Shown here: piece by piece, positions 17,491-29,225 of the stretch
Layout of the letters: each line of letters starts with the position of its first letter
Numbering within the stretch: position 1 is the stretch's first letter
Source of the DNA: Xanthobacter autotrophicus Py2
Lineage (GTDB): Bacteria; Pseudomonadota; Alphaproteobacteria; Rhizobiales; Xanthobacteraceae
NCBI GenBank assembly: GCA_000017645.1
Contig: CP000781.1
Span: 4,389,501 to 4,453,500 of the forward strand
Direction: 5' to 3'
Length of the DNA stretch: 64,000 nucleotides
The notes under the pieces: model-generated
The model's input: the letters and a program-made list of their open reading frames with translations, nothing else
Databases searched by the model: none
Told to the model about the DNA's origin: nothing
Made by a program: the position numbers and the translations under genes

Positions 17491-18762
17491 ATGTCGCCTC
17501 GTGCCCTCGCGCTTGCGCTTGGGGCAGCGCTCGCGCTGCTTCACGCGTCGCAGACGCGCGCCGAAACCGCCCGTCCGCTGACCCTGCCCAGCGCCCTCGC
17601 CAGCGCCCTTGCCGCCAATCCGCGCCTCACGGCGGCGGAGCGCGACATCGGCATGGCGGCGGGGCGCAATACCCAGGCCGGGGCCCTGCCCAACCCCAAC
17701 CTCTCCCTTGAGGTGGACAATGCGGCGGGCTCCGGCTCCTACCAGGGGCTGGACCTTGCCGAGCAGACCCTCCAGATCAGCCAACTGGTGGAGCTGGGCG
17801 GCAAGCGCGAGGCGCGGTTGGCGGCCGCCGGTGCCGGGGTCGGCGTAGCGCGTTGGGAGCGGGAGGCGATCCGCCTCCAGGTGCTGGCGGAGACCGCCGC
17901 GGCCTTCGCCACCGTGCTCGGGGCGCAGCAGCGCGCCCATATCCTCGAAACGCAGGTGGCGGCCATCCAGCGGCTGGCGCCGCTGCTGCAGAACCGTGTC
18001 CAGGCCGGCGCTTCCTCTCCGGCCGAGATTTCCCGCGCCCGGGTCGCTGCCGATTTCGCCCGGGTGGAGCTGGACCGCTCCCGTGCCGCGCTCGGCACCG
18101 CAAGGCGGGAGCTCGCGCTGCTCATGGGTCTTCAGGAAGCAAGGTTCGGACGGGCGACCGGCAACCTGCTGAAGGTCAGCGCCCCGCCGCCCCTGCCGGG
18201 TCTCATCAAGCAGGCGCTGGGCAATCCGCAGCTCACCCGCTTCACCGCCTTGCGCGCCCAGCGCCACGCGGATCTGCGCGCCGCCCAGGCCAAGTCGGTG
18301 CCGGACGTGACCCTCGGCGTCGGCTACCGGCACTACAACGAGACCGCCGACAGCGGCATGCGCTTCTCCCTGTCCATGCCGATCCCGCTGTTCGACCGCA
18401 ACGACGGCGGCATCAGCGAGGCGAACGAGCAGCTGCTGCGGGCCGAGGCGGAGGAAGCCATTGCCCGCAACGTCCTCATCTCCCAGTTGGGCCGCGCCCA
18501 TGACGGGATGAAGGCCGCCTTCGACGAAATCACGCTTCTACGCACCAGCACCATTCCCGGCGCGCGCACCGCCTTCGAGGGGGTGGAGGCCGGCTATTCC
18601 GAAGGCCGCTACACCCTGCTGGAACTGCTCGACGCCCAGTCCACCCTCACCGACGCCGCCTTGCGCGAGCTGGATGCGCTGGTCGCGTTCCACACCGCCC
18701 TCGCCACCCTCGAAGGGCTGACGGGCCGGCCGGTGACCCTCACCAAAGGAAAAGCCAAATGA
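17491..18762 (+). CDS. czcC: CzcC-type outer-membrane factor (TolC family)
   Basis: This is a 423-residue protein with an N-terminal signal peptide (LALGAALALLHASQTRA) and two TolC-type repeats of long helices. The markers are SALASALAANPRL, QLVELGGKREAR near residue 95, LLGQ-like LLMGLQEA, and EGRYTLLELLDAQ near the C-terminus. It forms the outer-membrane channel of the tripartite efflux system. I use ATG 17491. It overlaps czcB by 4 bp, and the last residues VTLTKGKAK precede the ATGA overlap. Confidence 0.88.
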   Translation: MSPRALALALGAALALLHASQTRAETARPLTLPSALASALAANPRLTAAERDIGMAAGRNTQAGALPNPNLSLEVDNAAGSGSYQGLDLAEQTLQISQLVELGGKREARLAAAGAGVGVARWEREAIRLQVLAETAAAFATVLGAQQRAHILETQVAAIQRLAPLLQNRVQAGASSPAEISRARVAADFARVELDRSRAALGTARRELALLMGLQEARFGRATGNLLKVSAPPPLPGLIKQALGNPQLTRFTALRAQRHADLRAAQAKSVPDVTLGVGYRHYNETADSGMRFSLSMPIPLFDRNDGGISEANEQLLRAEAEEAIARNVLISQLGRAHDGMKAAFDEITLLRTSTIPGARTAFEGVEAGYSEGRYTLLELLDAQSTLTDAALRELDALVAFHTALATLEGLTGRPVTLTKGKAK

Positions 18763-19737
18763 GCCGCACGGCGCGACGCGACGTGGCGATGCTCCTCGTC
18801 GGCCTCCTGGCCGGCGCGGGGGCGCTTTACACGTTCCAGGACCGCAACGCCCCCGTTTCGGGCAGCCTCGCCGCCGAGCGCGGGCATGGCGCCGAGGGCG
18901 GGCATGGAGAAGAAGGGGGCGGGCACGCCGAGGGCGGGGTGGAGCTGGACGACACCAGGCTCGCCGCCGCCGGCATTGGCCTGGAGACGGCCGGCCCCGG
19001 GACGCTGCGCCAGAAGCTGCGCCTCAACGGCCTGGTCCAGCCCAACCAGGAAAACGTGGTCCAGGTGACCCCGCGCTTTCCCGGCATCGTCCGGGAGATC
19101 CGCAAGCGCATCGGCGACACGGTGGCCAAGGGCGACGTGCTCGCGGTGGTCGAGAGCAACCAGAGCCTCACCACCTACGACATGAAGGCGCCCATCTCCG
19201 GCACCGTGGTGGATCGGCAGGTGGGCCTCGGCGAATACGCCTCCGAGCAGAAGCCGGCGTTCGTGGTGGCCGACCTGTCGACCCTTTGGGTGGACCTCTC
19301 GGTCTATCGCCGCGATTTCCCGCGGGTGCGGGCCGGCGACACGGTCGCCATCGATCCGGAGGACGGCGGGCCTGTCATCGACGGCCGGGTGGCCTATGTC
19401 TCGCCCATCGGCTCGGCCGACACCCAGACCGCGCTGGCGCGGGCGGTCATTGCCAACGACGGCATGCGGCTGCGGCCCGGCCTGTTCGCGGTGGGCACCA
19501 TCACCCTTGCGGAGAAGCCGGTGGACCTCGCGGTCCGCGCCAGCGCGCTCCAGACCATCGACAACCGCACGGTGGTGTTCGTGCGCGACGGCGACGCCTT
19601 CGCCCCGCGCGACGTGGAGATCGGCGCGCGCGACGGCGAATGGGTCGAGGTGCTATTCGGCCTGATGCCCGGCGATGTCTACGCCGCGAAGAACAGCTTC
19701 GTGGTGAAGGCGGAACTCGCCAAGGGGAGCGCCAGCC

Positions 19738-19748
<11 letters not shown>
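18759..19748 (+). CDS. czcB: CzcB-type periplasmic adaptor
   Basis: This is a 329-residue membrane-fusion protein with an N-terminal anchor (VAMLLVGLLAGAGAL) and a His/Gly/Glu-rich stretch at about residues 45-62 that could collect Zn or Co. The lipoyl/barrel regions follow (VVQVTPRFPGIVREI, APISGTVVDRQVGLGEY, LWVDLSVYRRDFPRV). It bridges CzcA and CzcC. It overlaps czcC by 4 bp and the PII-like gene by 11 bp. The absence of the CusB-type PMGLP metal motif agrees with a different metal range from the Cus pump. Confidence 0.88.
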
Positions 19749-23336
<3,588 letters not shown>

Positions 23337-23358
23337 TCCCAAAATCGGAGAAAGACCC

Positions 23359-23736
23359 GTGCTTAAGAGCCTGATCGTCGCTTTCAGCCTGCTTGCCGCT
23401 GGGCCCGCCCTCGCCCAGCATGCCCATGGTGCGCAGAAGGGTCCCAATGGCGGCCCCTTGGAAGACGTCGCCGGCGTCCATGCCGAACTTGTCGTCTCGG
23501 GCGAGACCTTGACCTTCCACGTAGTCGATGAGGCAGGCAAGCCGGTCGATACCGCCGGCTTTACCGGTTCTGCCATGCTGGCCTCCGGCGCCGATCGCAA
23601 GACTATCCAGCTTACCGCAGGCGGTCAGACCCTGGCCGGCACGGCGCCCTCAACCATCGTCAAGGGCACGGCGGTCACGCTGCTCATTAAAACCCCCGCC
23701 GGCAAGTCCGGTCAGGCCAAGTTCACCACCCCATAA
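23359..23736 (+). CDS. Small periplasmic protein downstream of czcA
   Basis: This is a 125-residue protein starting at GTG 23359 with GGAGAAAG upstream. A signal peptide (LIVAFSLLAAGPALA) is followed by QHAHGAQKGPNGG, a His-containing amino end, and a beta-rich body with FHVVDEAGKPVDT and ASGADRKTIQLTAG. Proteins of this form commonly close HME-RND operons. They may carry metal in the periplasm, which is inferred. The gene is 22 bp after czcA and 11 bp before the next small gene, so it belongs to the same transcript. Confidence 0.65.
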   Translation: MLKSLIVAFSLLAAGPALAQHAHGAQKGPNGGPLEDVAGVHAELVVSGETLTFHVVDEAGKPVDTAGFTGSAMLASGADRKTIQLTAGGQTLAGTAPSTIVKGTAVTLLIKTPAGKSGQAKFTTP

Positions 23737-23747
23737 GGAAGTGTGTC

Positions 23748-23993
23748 ATGAAAAGTACTGTGTGGAACTACGTTGCCCGCGGCACTTTGTGCGTGCTCGT
23801 GTTCGGCATCGCGTCGCCGGCACTGGCACTCGATCCGCGACCGAAGACATATCGTGAGAAGCAGAGGCACGATTTTCGAGACGTCCAACTCGGGGTTACT
23901 CACCCGTTGCCCCATGGTCGCAGCACATCTATCCGTTCCGGCCAGACGCGCGATGTTCCGTCCGAGCAACGCACTATGGAATCCAGCCGGTGA
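23748..23993 (+). CDS. Small exported protein with RHDFRDVQ motif
   Basis: This is an 81-residue protein with a signal peptide (VARGTLCVLVFGIASPALA). The mature part begins LDPRPKTYREKQRHDFRDVQ and ends in a Ser/Arg-rich, probably unstructured tail. AGGAAG lies 7 bases before ATG 23748. The segment E-(K/Q)-(Q/E)-RH-(D/E)-F-x-DVQ recurs in the protein at 24410-24670, so the two are a small family of their own. I do not recognise a described family. Confidence 0.55.
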   Translation: MKSTVWNYVARGTLCVLVFGIASPALALDPRPKTYREKQRHDFRDVQLGVTHPLPHGRSTSIRSGQTRDVPSEQRTMESSR

Positions 23994-24033
23994 ATTCAAT
24001 CTTCTGTCGTTTAGATCAAGATGGAGAGGCGGT

Positions 24034-24372
24034 GTGAGAGGCTTTCTCCGAAGCATTCTGCTAAGTCTCATGTTGATCGTAGTCTTGTGTATTCCGGAAT
24101 ATTCCTGGAATGCGAGCGCGATGTCATTAGACGTGAGCGCATTTACGGATGAAAACCACCATCAGAGTGATGAAGACACTCGCAATCCGGCCTGCGCTGT
24201 GGTGCGGTGCGAGTGCCACGCTTGCCCGCATGTCTCCCCCTTCGATGAAGGTGCGTCGTCGGGGCCCCCAGGGTGGAGAGTGTGCGGGCAATGGGCGAAC
24301 GAGACCCGTAGTGGTGTCGGCCTAGGCGTAGAAATCCCCCCTCCTCGCTACGCGAATGTTGAAAACAAATGA
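24034..24372 (+). CDS. Small exported Cys/His protein (CECHACPH motif)
   Basis: This is a 112-residue protein starting at GTG 24034, with GGAG seven bases upstream. A signal peptide (FLRSILLSLMLIVVLCIP) is followed by DENHHQSDEDTRNPAC, then VRCECHACPH and a Gly-rich end. The tight C-x-C-x-x-C-x-H group is a plausible soft-metal site. Longer in-frame readings start inside the previous gene and are rejected. It lies between the two RH(D/E)F-DVQ proteins. Base composition starts to fall toward AT here. Confidence 0.5.
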   Translation: MRGFLRSILLSLMLIVVLCIPEYSWNASAMSLDVSAFTDENHHQSDEDTRNPACAVVRCECHACPHVSPFDEGASSGPPGWRVCGQWANETRSGVGLGVEIPPPRYANVENK

Positions 24373-24409
24373 AATAAATCAAGTTTAATTCGACATTCGA
24401 GGTTAAATC

Positions 24410-24670
24410 ATGAATATTTATGTCGTTGCTCTTAGTTTCATCCTCCCTCCGCTTACGGCTTTCGCAGAGCCGTATCCGTCGACGCTCGGCGTGGAGGAGC
24501 AAGAGCGACATGAATTCCTTGACGTGCAGCAGGAAAGTTATCCCGGCGGCCGTCTTTCTGGGACAACGAGCGGCTCGCCTAAGGTGCAGATGAGCCGCCC
24601 TCAGGCGCCTACCCCAGGGACCTTCATTCCCTCGCCCTCGCCGTGGCTTAACGATCGCGCGGTGCGCTAA
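24410..24670 (+). CDS. Small exported protein with RHEFLDVQ motif
   Basis: This is an 86-residue protein. A short signal peptide (YVVALSFILPPLTAFA) is followed by EPYPSTLGVEEQERHEF and LDVQQES, then a Pro/Ser/Thr-rich tail. GAGG lies 8 bases before ATG. The RHEFxDVQ core matches the protein at 23748-23993 in the same place relative to the signal peptide, while the tails differ. The leader GAGGTTAAATC is close to GGAGGTAAAATC before the next gene. Function unknown. Confidence 0.6.
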   Translation: MNIYVVALSFILPPLTAFAEPYPSTLGVEEQERHEFLDVQQESYPGGRLSGTTSGSPKVQMSRPQAPTPGTFIPSPSPWLNDRAVR

Positions 24671-24749
24671 GCCGAGTCATTAAGAAGGAAGAGGGACGAA
24701 TATTCGCCCCTCTTCATCCATCTAAATTCCAATTTTTGGAGGTAAAATC

Positions 24750-25028
24750 ATGAATAAGGCGATTTTTACAGCGTGCATTTGCATCGCGTTAAATAGCATT
24801 TACATCGGAGCGGCTTTCGCCTCGGGCACGCAATTCACCCCATTTTATCTGCCTGCGCAAACTTCACAAACGTCGGCAATAGGCTGCGAACATTCAAATG
24901 TCGTAGAGCATAAATTGTTTTGTGTAAAGAATAAATCTTCATGTTACGACAAAAATAGGCCTTTCAGGCCGCACGAGCTTACTCATTGCAAAATTCAATA
25001 TGATCAATGCATGCGAGCTTGGGACTAA
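24750..25028 (+). CDS. Small exported cysteine-containing protein
   Basis: This is a 92-residue protein with a signal peptide (TACICIALNSIYIGAAFA). The mature part holds five Cys (GCEH, FCVK, SCYD, HCKI, QCMR) spaced 8-13 residues apart, a pattern that suggests disulfides or metal binding. GGAGG lies 7 bases before ATG 24750. The gene is clearly AT-richer than the conjugation genes, which suggests separate acquisition. It is 4 bp upstream of the next gene. No family recognised. Confidence 0.6.
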   Translation: MNKAIFTACICIALNSIYIGAAFASGTQFTPFYLPAQTSQTSAIGCEHSNVVEHKLFCVKNKSSCYDKNRPFRPHELTHCKIQYDQCMRAWD

Positions 25029-25032
25029 CGCA

Positions 25033-25542
25033 ATGATAGAAATAGTTAAAGAAAAATTATCTATATGTGCATTTTTCGCATGTATTTATATGTTATGTAT
25101 CGATGTCAGATCCGCTAATGGAAACGAAATATTGGAAACAATATTGACTAGATCGTTTTTTATACAGAATATTACAGTATATTGCTCTCAGTTTACACCA
25201 GATGTGACAGAGAGGTCGTCAGGAAAATATGGTGATATATCTCGATTGACCTATCATATACGCCAAGAGGTGGTTGGTGAGTTGCCCGCTGACCAATCGA
25301 TCTTTGTAGTCCGCCGTTCAGCTGACATGGCGCGAGCGGGTGCGCTGCAGGCAATTCGGCAACTTTATGAATTCGACCGAGATCGTGAGCAAGCACGTAT
25401 CATAGAGTGGTGCGAACAGTCCGCGGCACTCGAGATTGCCGAATACGTCCGCGACCATGATGGAAGACACGATGAATTCGTTGCAATCATTGCTGCAGCC
25501 AAGAAGGGTGGTGATAGATCCAAGTCCGAACTAAATCCATAA
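25033..25542 (+). CDS. Exported protein of unknown function beside P1B-4 ATPase
   Basis: This is a 169-residue protein. A signal peptide (LSICAFFACIYMLCIDVRSANG) is followed by a domain with ILTRSFFIQNITVYCS near its start and RIIEWCEQS toward the end, so two Cys are available for a disulfide, then a helical C-terminus. The longer in-frame start at 25000 overlaps the previous gene. ATG 25033 begins just before the signal peptide and is preferred. It is AT-rich like its neighbours and runs straight into the ATPase gene. I do not recognise the family. Confidence 0.6.
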   Translation: MIEIVKEKLSICAFFACIYMLCIDVRSANGNEILETILTRSFFIQNITVYCSQFTPDVTERSSGKYGDISRLTYHIRQEVVGELPADQSIFVVRRSADMARAGALQAIRQLYEFDRDREQARIIEWCEQSAALEIAEYVRDHDGRHDEFVAIIAAAKKGGDRSKSELNP

Positions 25543-25603
25543 GGTGTCTTTATTGTCAGCTGTCGGGTTGGGCGATGCTGGTGAATCTGGGGAGCTTACA
25601 AAG

Positions 25604-28108
25604 ATGATCGAGAAGCTTCGACTGGACATTCCAATCCTTCTGCCAAACGTGCCCGACGCTGTAGACTCCCGTGTGAGTCGGCTCGTTTCGGAGCTTCAGG
25701 AGCGCGCGGGCATTGAGTATGTGCACGTCGCTGGCGGCGAGTCGGCGCAGCTCTGCCTCCACTATGACCCGACGGTAATCGGCTTACCTCGCATCCGGGA
25801 ACTTGCCCAAAGCGTTGGCGCGCAGATCACCGAGCGGTTCGGTCACGCGATTTGGCAGGTGGAAGGGATCACCCATGAACGGCGTGCGCGCACCGTTGCC
25901 GAGAAACTGCGTAAGCTTTCCGGGGTATTGGAGGCCGAAGCCAGTGCATCTGGTCTCGTACGCGTCGAATTCGACCGCGAGGCGGTAACAGAGCAGGAAA
26001 TCCGAAACGCCCTCGTTCAAATGGGGGCTATCGCCGCGAGGGATGCGGCCGCGCTACGGCTGGATAGGCTGCCCTCTCACGCTAGATATGATCATCGGTC
26101 AGTCATGTTTACGCATGCCAGGTCAGAACATAAGGACGGAAAAGGGGAGCACGATCATGCCCATGGCAGGATCCTCGGACCGAACACTGAGCTAATCTTC
26201 TCTCTTGCCTGCGGCGCGCTGCTCGTCGTCGGTTTTGCCATCGAGAAGCTATTACCGGCCGCACCCGGCTGGCTGCCTATCGTGTGTTTCGTTGGAGCAT
26301 ATTTCTTTGGCGGCTTCTACACGGTCCGCGAAGCGATAGACAATCTGCGCCTGCGCAGGTTCGAGATCGATACGCTGATGCTGGTAGCGGCTGCGGGCGC
26401 GGCTTCGCTTGGCGCATGGGCGGAAGGCGCGCTGCTGCTCTTCCTGTTCAGCCTAGGCCACGCATTGGAACACTATGCCATGGGCCGCGCCAAGCAGGCG
26501 ATCGAGGCCCTGGCCAAGCTCGCTCCACGCACGGCCACGGTGCGCCGCGCTGATGGCACCTTGGAGGTTCCCGTGGAGGAACTTGTGATCGGCGACGTGG
26601 TGCTGGTCCGCCCTAACGAGCGTCTACCTGCCGACGGCTTCCTGGTGAAGGGCTCCTCCGCCATCGATCAGGCTCCTGTCACCGGCGAGAGTATCCCGGT
26701 GGACAAGCGCCCGGTTGACGACGTTGCTGAGGCACGGGCGCGGCCCGACACGGTTGGCTCTGCCTCGCGGGTCTTTGCGGGAACAATCAACGGTGCCGGC
26801 GCCATTGAGGTGGAGGCGACGCGCTTGTCGAGCGACACGGCGCTGGCAAAGGTCGTGAAAATGGTGAGCGAGGCGGAAACGCAGAAATCACCGACCCAGC
26901 GGTTCACTGAGACGTTCGAACGTATCTTCGTGCCCGTGGTACTGGCGCTCGCGATCCTCCTTCTGTTCGCCTGGGTGGTGGTGGACGAGCCATTCAGCTC
27001 AAGCTTCTATCGCGCCATGGCGGTACTGGTCGCCGCAAGCCCGTGCGCTTTAGCCATCGCTACACCGAGCGCGGTGTTGTCAGGCGTCGCGCGAGCGGCA
27101 CGTGGCGGCGTGCTGGTGAAGGGCGGCGCGCCACTGGAGAATCTGGGCTCGCTGAGCGCTATCGCATTCGACAAGACGGGAACGCTGACGGAGGGCAAAC
27201 CGCGTATCACCGACGTCTTGCCGGCCGACGGGGTTCCGGAACATGAGCTCCTCTCAGTAGCGGTTGCGGTAGAGGCGCTCAGCGATCACCCGCTAGCCGC
27301 CGCAATCGTTCGCGACGGGCGAGCCCGGCTGGGAGGACGAGAAATAGAGGAGGCGACTGAACTCAAAAGCCTCACCGGGCGAGGCGTGGTCGCTACATTT
27401 GCCGGGCAGCCGGTCTGGCTCGGGAAGGCCGAGATGTTTGGGCAAGACGGCATTACCCAGCTGAATCCAGCTGTGAAGGCGTCGATCGCGAAGCTGCGGG
27501 ACGCCGGGCGCACTACGATGGCTGTGCGGATTGGTGAGCGAGATCTCGGAGCCATCGGCCTTATGGACACTCCGCGGGCTGCCGCTGGCGACGCGCTCAA
27601 GCGGCTGCGCGATCTTGGCATCACTCGGATGCTCATGATCTCGGGCGATCACCAGAAGGTGGCCGACGCCATCGCCAAAGATTTAGGACTAGACGAAGCT
27701 TGGGGCGACCTGCTCCCCGAGGACAAAGTTGCGGCGATTCAAAAGCTGAGGAAGGAAGCCAAGGTTGCGATGGTCGGCGATGGGGTCAATGATGCGCCGG
27801 CCATGGCGAACGCCACGGTCGGCATCGCTATGGGAGCCGCGGGTTCCGATGTGGCGCTAGAGACCGCAGACGTCGCACTCATGGCGGATGACCTGCGACA
27901 TTTGCCGTTCGCGGTCGGACTAAGCCGCCGCACGCGCTTCATCATCCTTCAGAACGTGTTCATAAGCTTGGGTGTGGTGGCGTTGCTGGTTCCGGCGACG
28001 ATATTTGGCCTCGGCATCGGCCCGGCCGTGGCGGCGCACGAGGGGTCCACGCTGGTGGTAGTGTTCAATGCACTACGTTTGCTTGGCTACCGCGATGGGC
28101 AGGCATGA
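25604..28108 (+). CDS. P1B-4-type (SPC) heavy-metal ATPase with two degenerate HMA-like domains
   Basis: This is a pump of about 834 residues. The transport helix carries SPCALAIATPS rather than CPC, which defines the P1B-4 group (Co, Fe(II), Zn or heme-related substrates in known members). TGES, DKTGTLT, SDHPLA and GDGVNDAPAM are intact. The first ~165 residues look like two HMA folds without the CxxC motif, followed by a His-rich stretch (HARSEHKDGKGEHDHAHG). Most P1B-4 pumps lack such a long N-terminus. ATG 25604 has GGGGAG nine bases upstream. GTG 25544 would add 20 residues but has no ribosome site. Confidence 0.82.
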   Translation: MIEKLRLDIPILLPNVPDAVDSRVSRLVSELQERAGIEYVHVAGGESAQLCLHYDPTVIGLPRIRELAQSVGAQITERFGHAIWQVEGITHERRARTVAEKLRKLSGVLEAEASASGLVRVEFDREAVTEQEIRNALVQMGAIAARDAAALRLDRLPSHARYDHRSVMFTHARSEHKDGKGEHDHAHGRILGPNTELIFSLACGALLVVGFAIEKLLPAAPGWLPIVCFVGAYFFGGFYTVREAIDNLRLRRFEIDTLMLVAAAGAASLGAWAEGALLLFLFSLGHALEHYAMGRAKQAIEALAKLAPRTATVRRADGTLEVPVEELVIGDVVLVRPNERLPADGFLVKGSSAIDQAPVTGESIPVDKRPVDDVAEARARPDTVGSASRVFAGTINGAGAIEVEATRLSSDTALAKVVKMVSEAETQKSPTQRFTETFERIFVPVVLALAILLLFAWVVVDEPFSSSFYRAMAVLVAASPCALAIATPSAVLSGVARAARGGVLVKGGAPLENLGSLSAIAFDKTGTLTEGKPRITDVLPADGVPEHELLSVAVAVEALSDHPLAAAIVRDGRARLGGREIEEATELKSLTGRGVVATFAGQPVWLGKAEMFGQDGITQLNPAVKASIAKLRDAGRTTMAVRIGERDLGAIGLMDTPRAAAGDALKRLRDLGITRMLMISGDHQKVADAIAKDLGLDEAWGDLLPEDKVAAIQKLRKEAKVAMVGDGVNDAPAMANATVGIAMGAAGSDVALETADVALMADDLRHLPFAVGLSRRTRFIILQNVFISLGVVALLVPATIFGLGIGPAVAAHEGSTLVVVFNALRLLGYRDGQA

Positions 28109-28166
28109 CGTGATAGTGAATGTAGAATCGCAACCTATCAAAAACAGCTCGGTGCGGGAATATGAC

Positions 28167-28643
28167 ATGAAGAAAACGTCAATTGCAATATTTGCTTGGA
28201 TTATAATTTGTGTGTCTTTTACAGACTCTGCCTTTTCAGAGGTTGAACAGTCAACTAATTCTACTATTTCCGATTTGAGAGGGCAAGCCGTTAGTCATTT
28301 GAAGTTTATGTATGGTATGTATTTCGCGATTAGGGGATGTTTAGAAGCATATAATGATCAATCTGAACCTAATTTCAAGCCGACAGTTACTTTATCCGAG
28401 GCGCAGCAGGTTCTGCGTGCGGCGGATGCTGCTGCTAGATCAGTCGGCATCGATGTTGACAAGGCATGGCTTGAAATGAGCTCCATTGGACAAGCAGCGG
28501 GAGAAGCGCTTAAAATTAAGACAGACGATAATTTTAAAAAATGTCAACAAAGTGGAATGTTTTTCCGCACAGTTACATCTCGCCTTCAGATGACAATTCG
28601 TAAATTAGATGGAAATATTCCTATAATAAGAAAGGATTTTTGA
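28167..28643 (+). CDS. AT-rich exported protein downstream of the P1B-4 ATPase
   Basis: This is a 158-residue protein starting MKKTSIAIFAWIIICVSF, with a signal peptide ending near DSAFS. It is mainly helical afterwards (LRGQAVSHLKFMYGMYFAI, LSEAQQVLRAADAA, GQAAGEALKIK) with two Cys (RGCLE, KKCQQS). GGGA lies 8 bases before ATG 28167. Its AT content is high compared with the ATPase gene before it. Unknown family. The position suggests it is the last gene of the ATPase operon. Confidence 0.6.
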   Translation: MKKTSIAIFAWIIICVSFTDSAFSEVEQSTNSTISDLRGQAVSHLKFMYGMYFAIRGCLEAYNDQSEPNFKPTVTLSEAQQVLRAADAAARSVGIDVDKAWLEMSSIGQAAGEALKIKTDDNFKKCQQSGMFFRTVTSRLQMTIRKLDGNIPIIRKDF

Positions 28644-29225
28644 TATGTATAATTCTTCATAAATAACATAAATTTATCTGATTTGTTGAAATATATAGCT
28701 AATTTTAGTGATAACAAATTCGACTTGGCGCAGCAGATGGCACAAATCACGGTTCCTAAATTGTCATTCCTATGTCGTTTATATTATCAAAAATTATACT
28801 ATCAATTTCTATCTAACATTTCATAAGTGTGGCATGAAATTTGAGGCGGGCGATGTGAATCCAGCTTAATGGTGACAATTCCGTCGCTTGGAATAGCGGA
28901 AGAAGGTCGTTGGGCGCGAACAGACAACGAGCTTACTTAGAAGGAGACTTTCATTAGCATGGTTTGGTCTAAATCATCTATTTTATGAAATGGCCGCGCC
29001 CTCTCTCGATCTAATCTCTAATGTCCAAGTTACTGATGGTAAAATATCTCAAAAATATGATGTATTATGTAAAAGTTATGCATTAATGTACGTTATAATC
29101 CGACGATATAATTTTAATATTTCGCATACTTGCACATAAAATACAAACATTTGATGCGTAATATTTGTGATATCATGTAATTCATACTGAATTGTATGCC
29201 GTTATTGAAATGGAGAACGTTTCCA
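28644..29225. other. AT-rich non-coding stretch before the LysR gene
   Basis: These 582 bases contain no supported gene on either strand. The first part is a run of AT-rich sequence, followed by a short GC-richer island (about 28845-28960) and more AT-rich sequence. Near the LysR start, CATAC-tgaatt-GTATG (29185-29200) is a small dyad that could be a LysR autoregulatory site. The segment marks the edge between the metal cargo and the transfer genes. Confidence 0.4.

Noticed and set aside
23773..24033. Long reading that extends the CECHACPH protein upstream
   Set aside because: It runs through the 81-residue gene in another frame and has no signal-like start. GTG 24034 has a ribosome site and is followed directly by a signal peptide.
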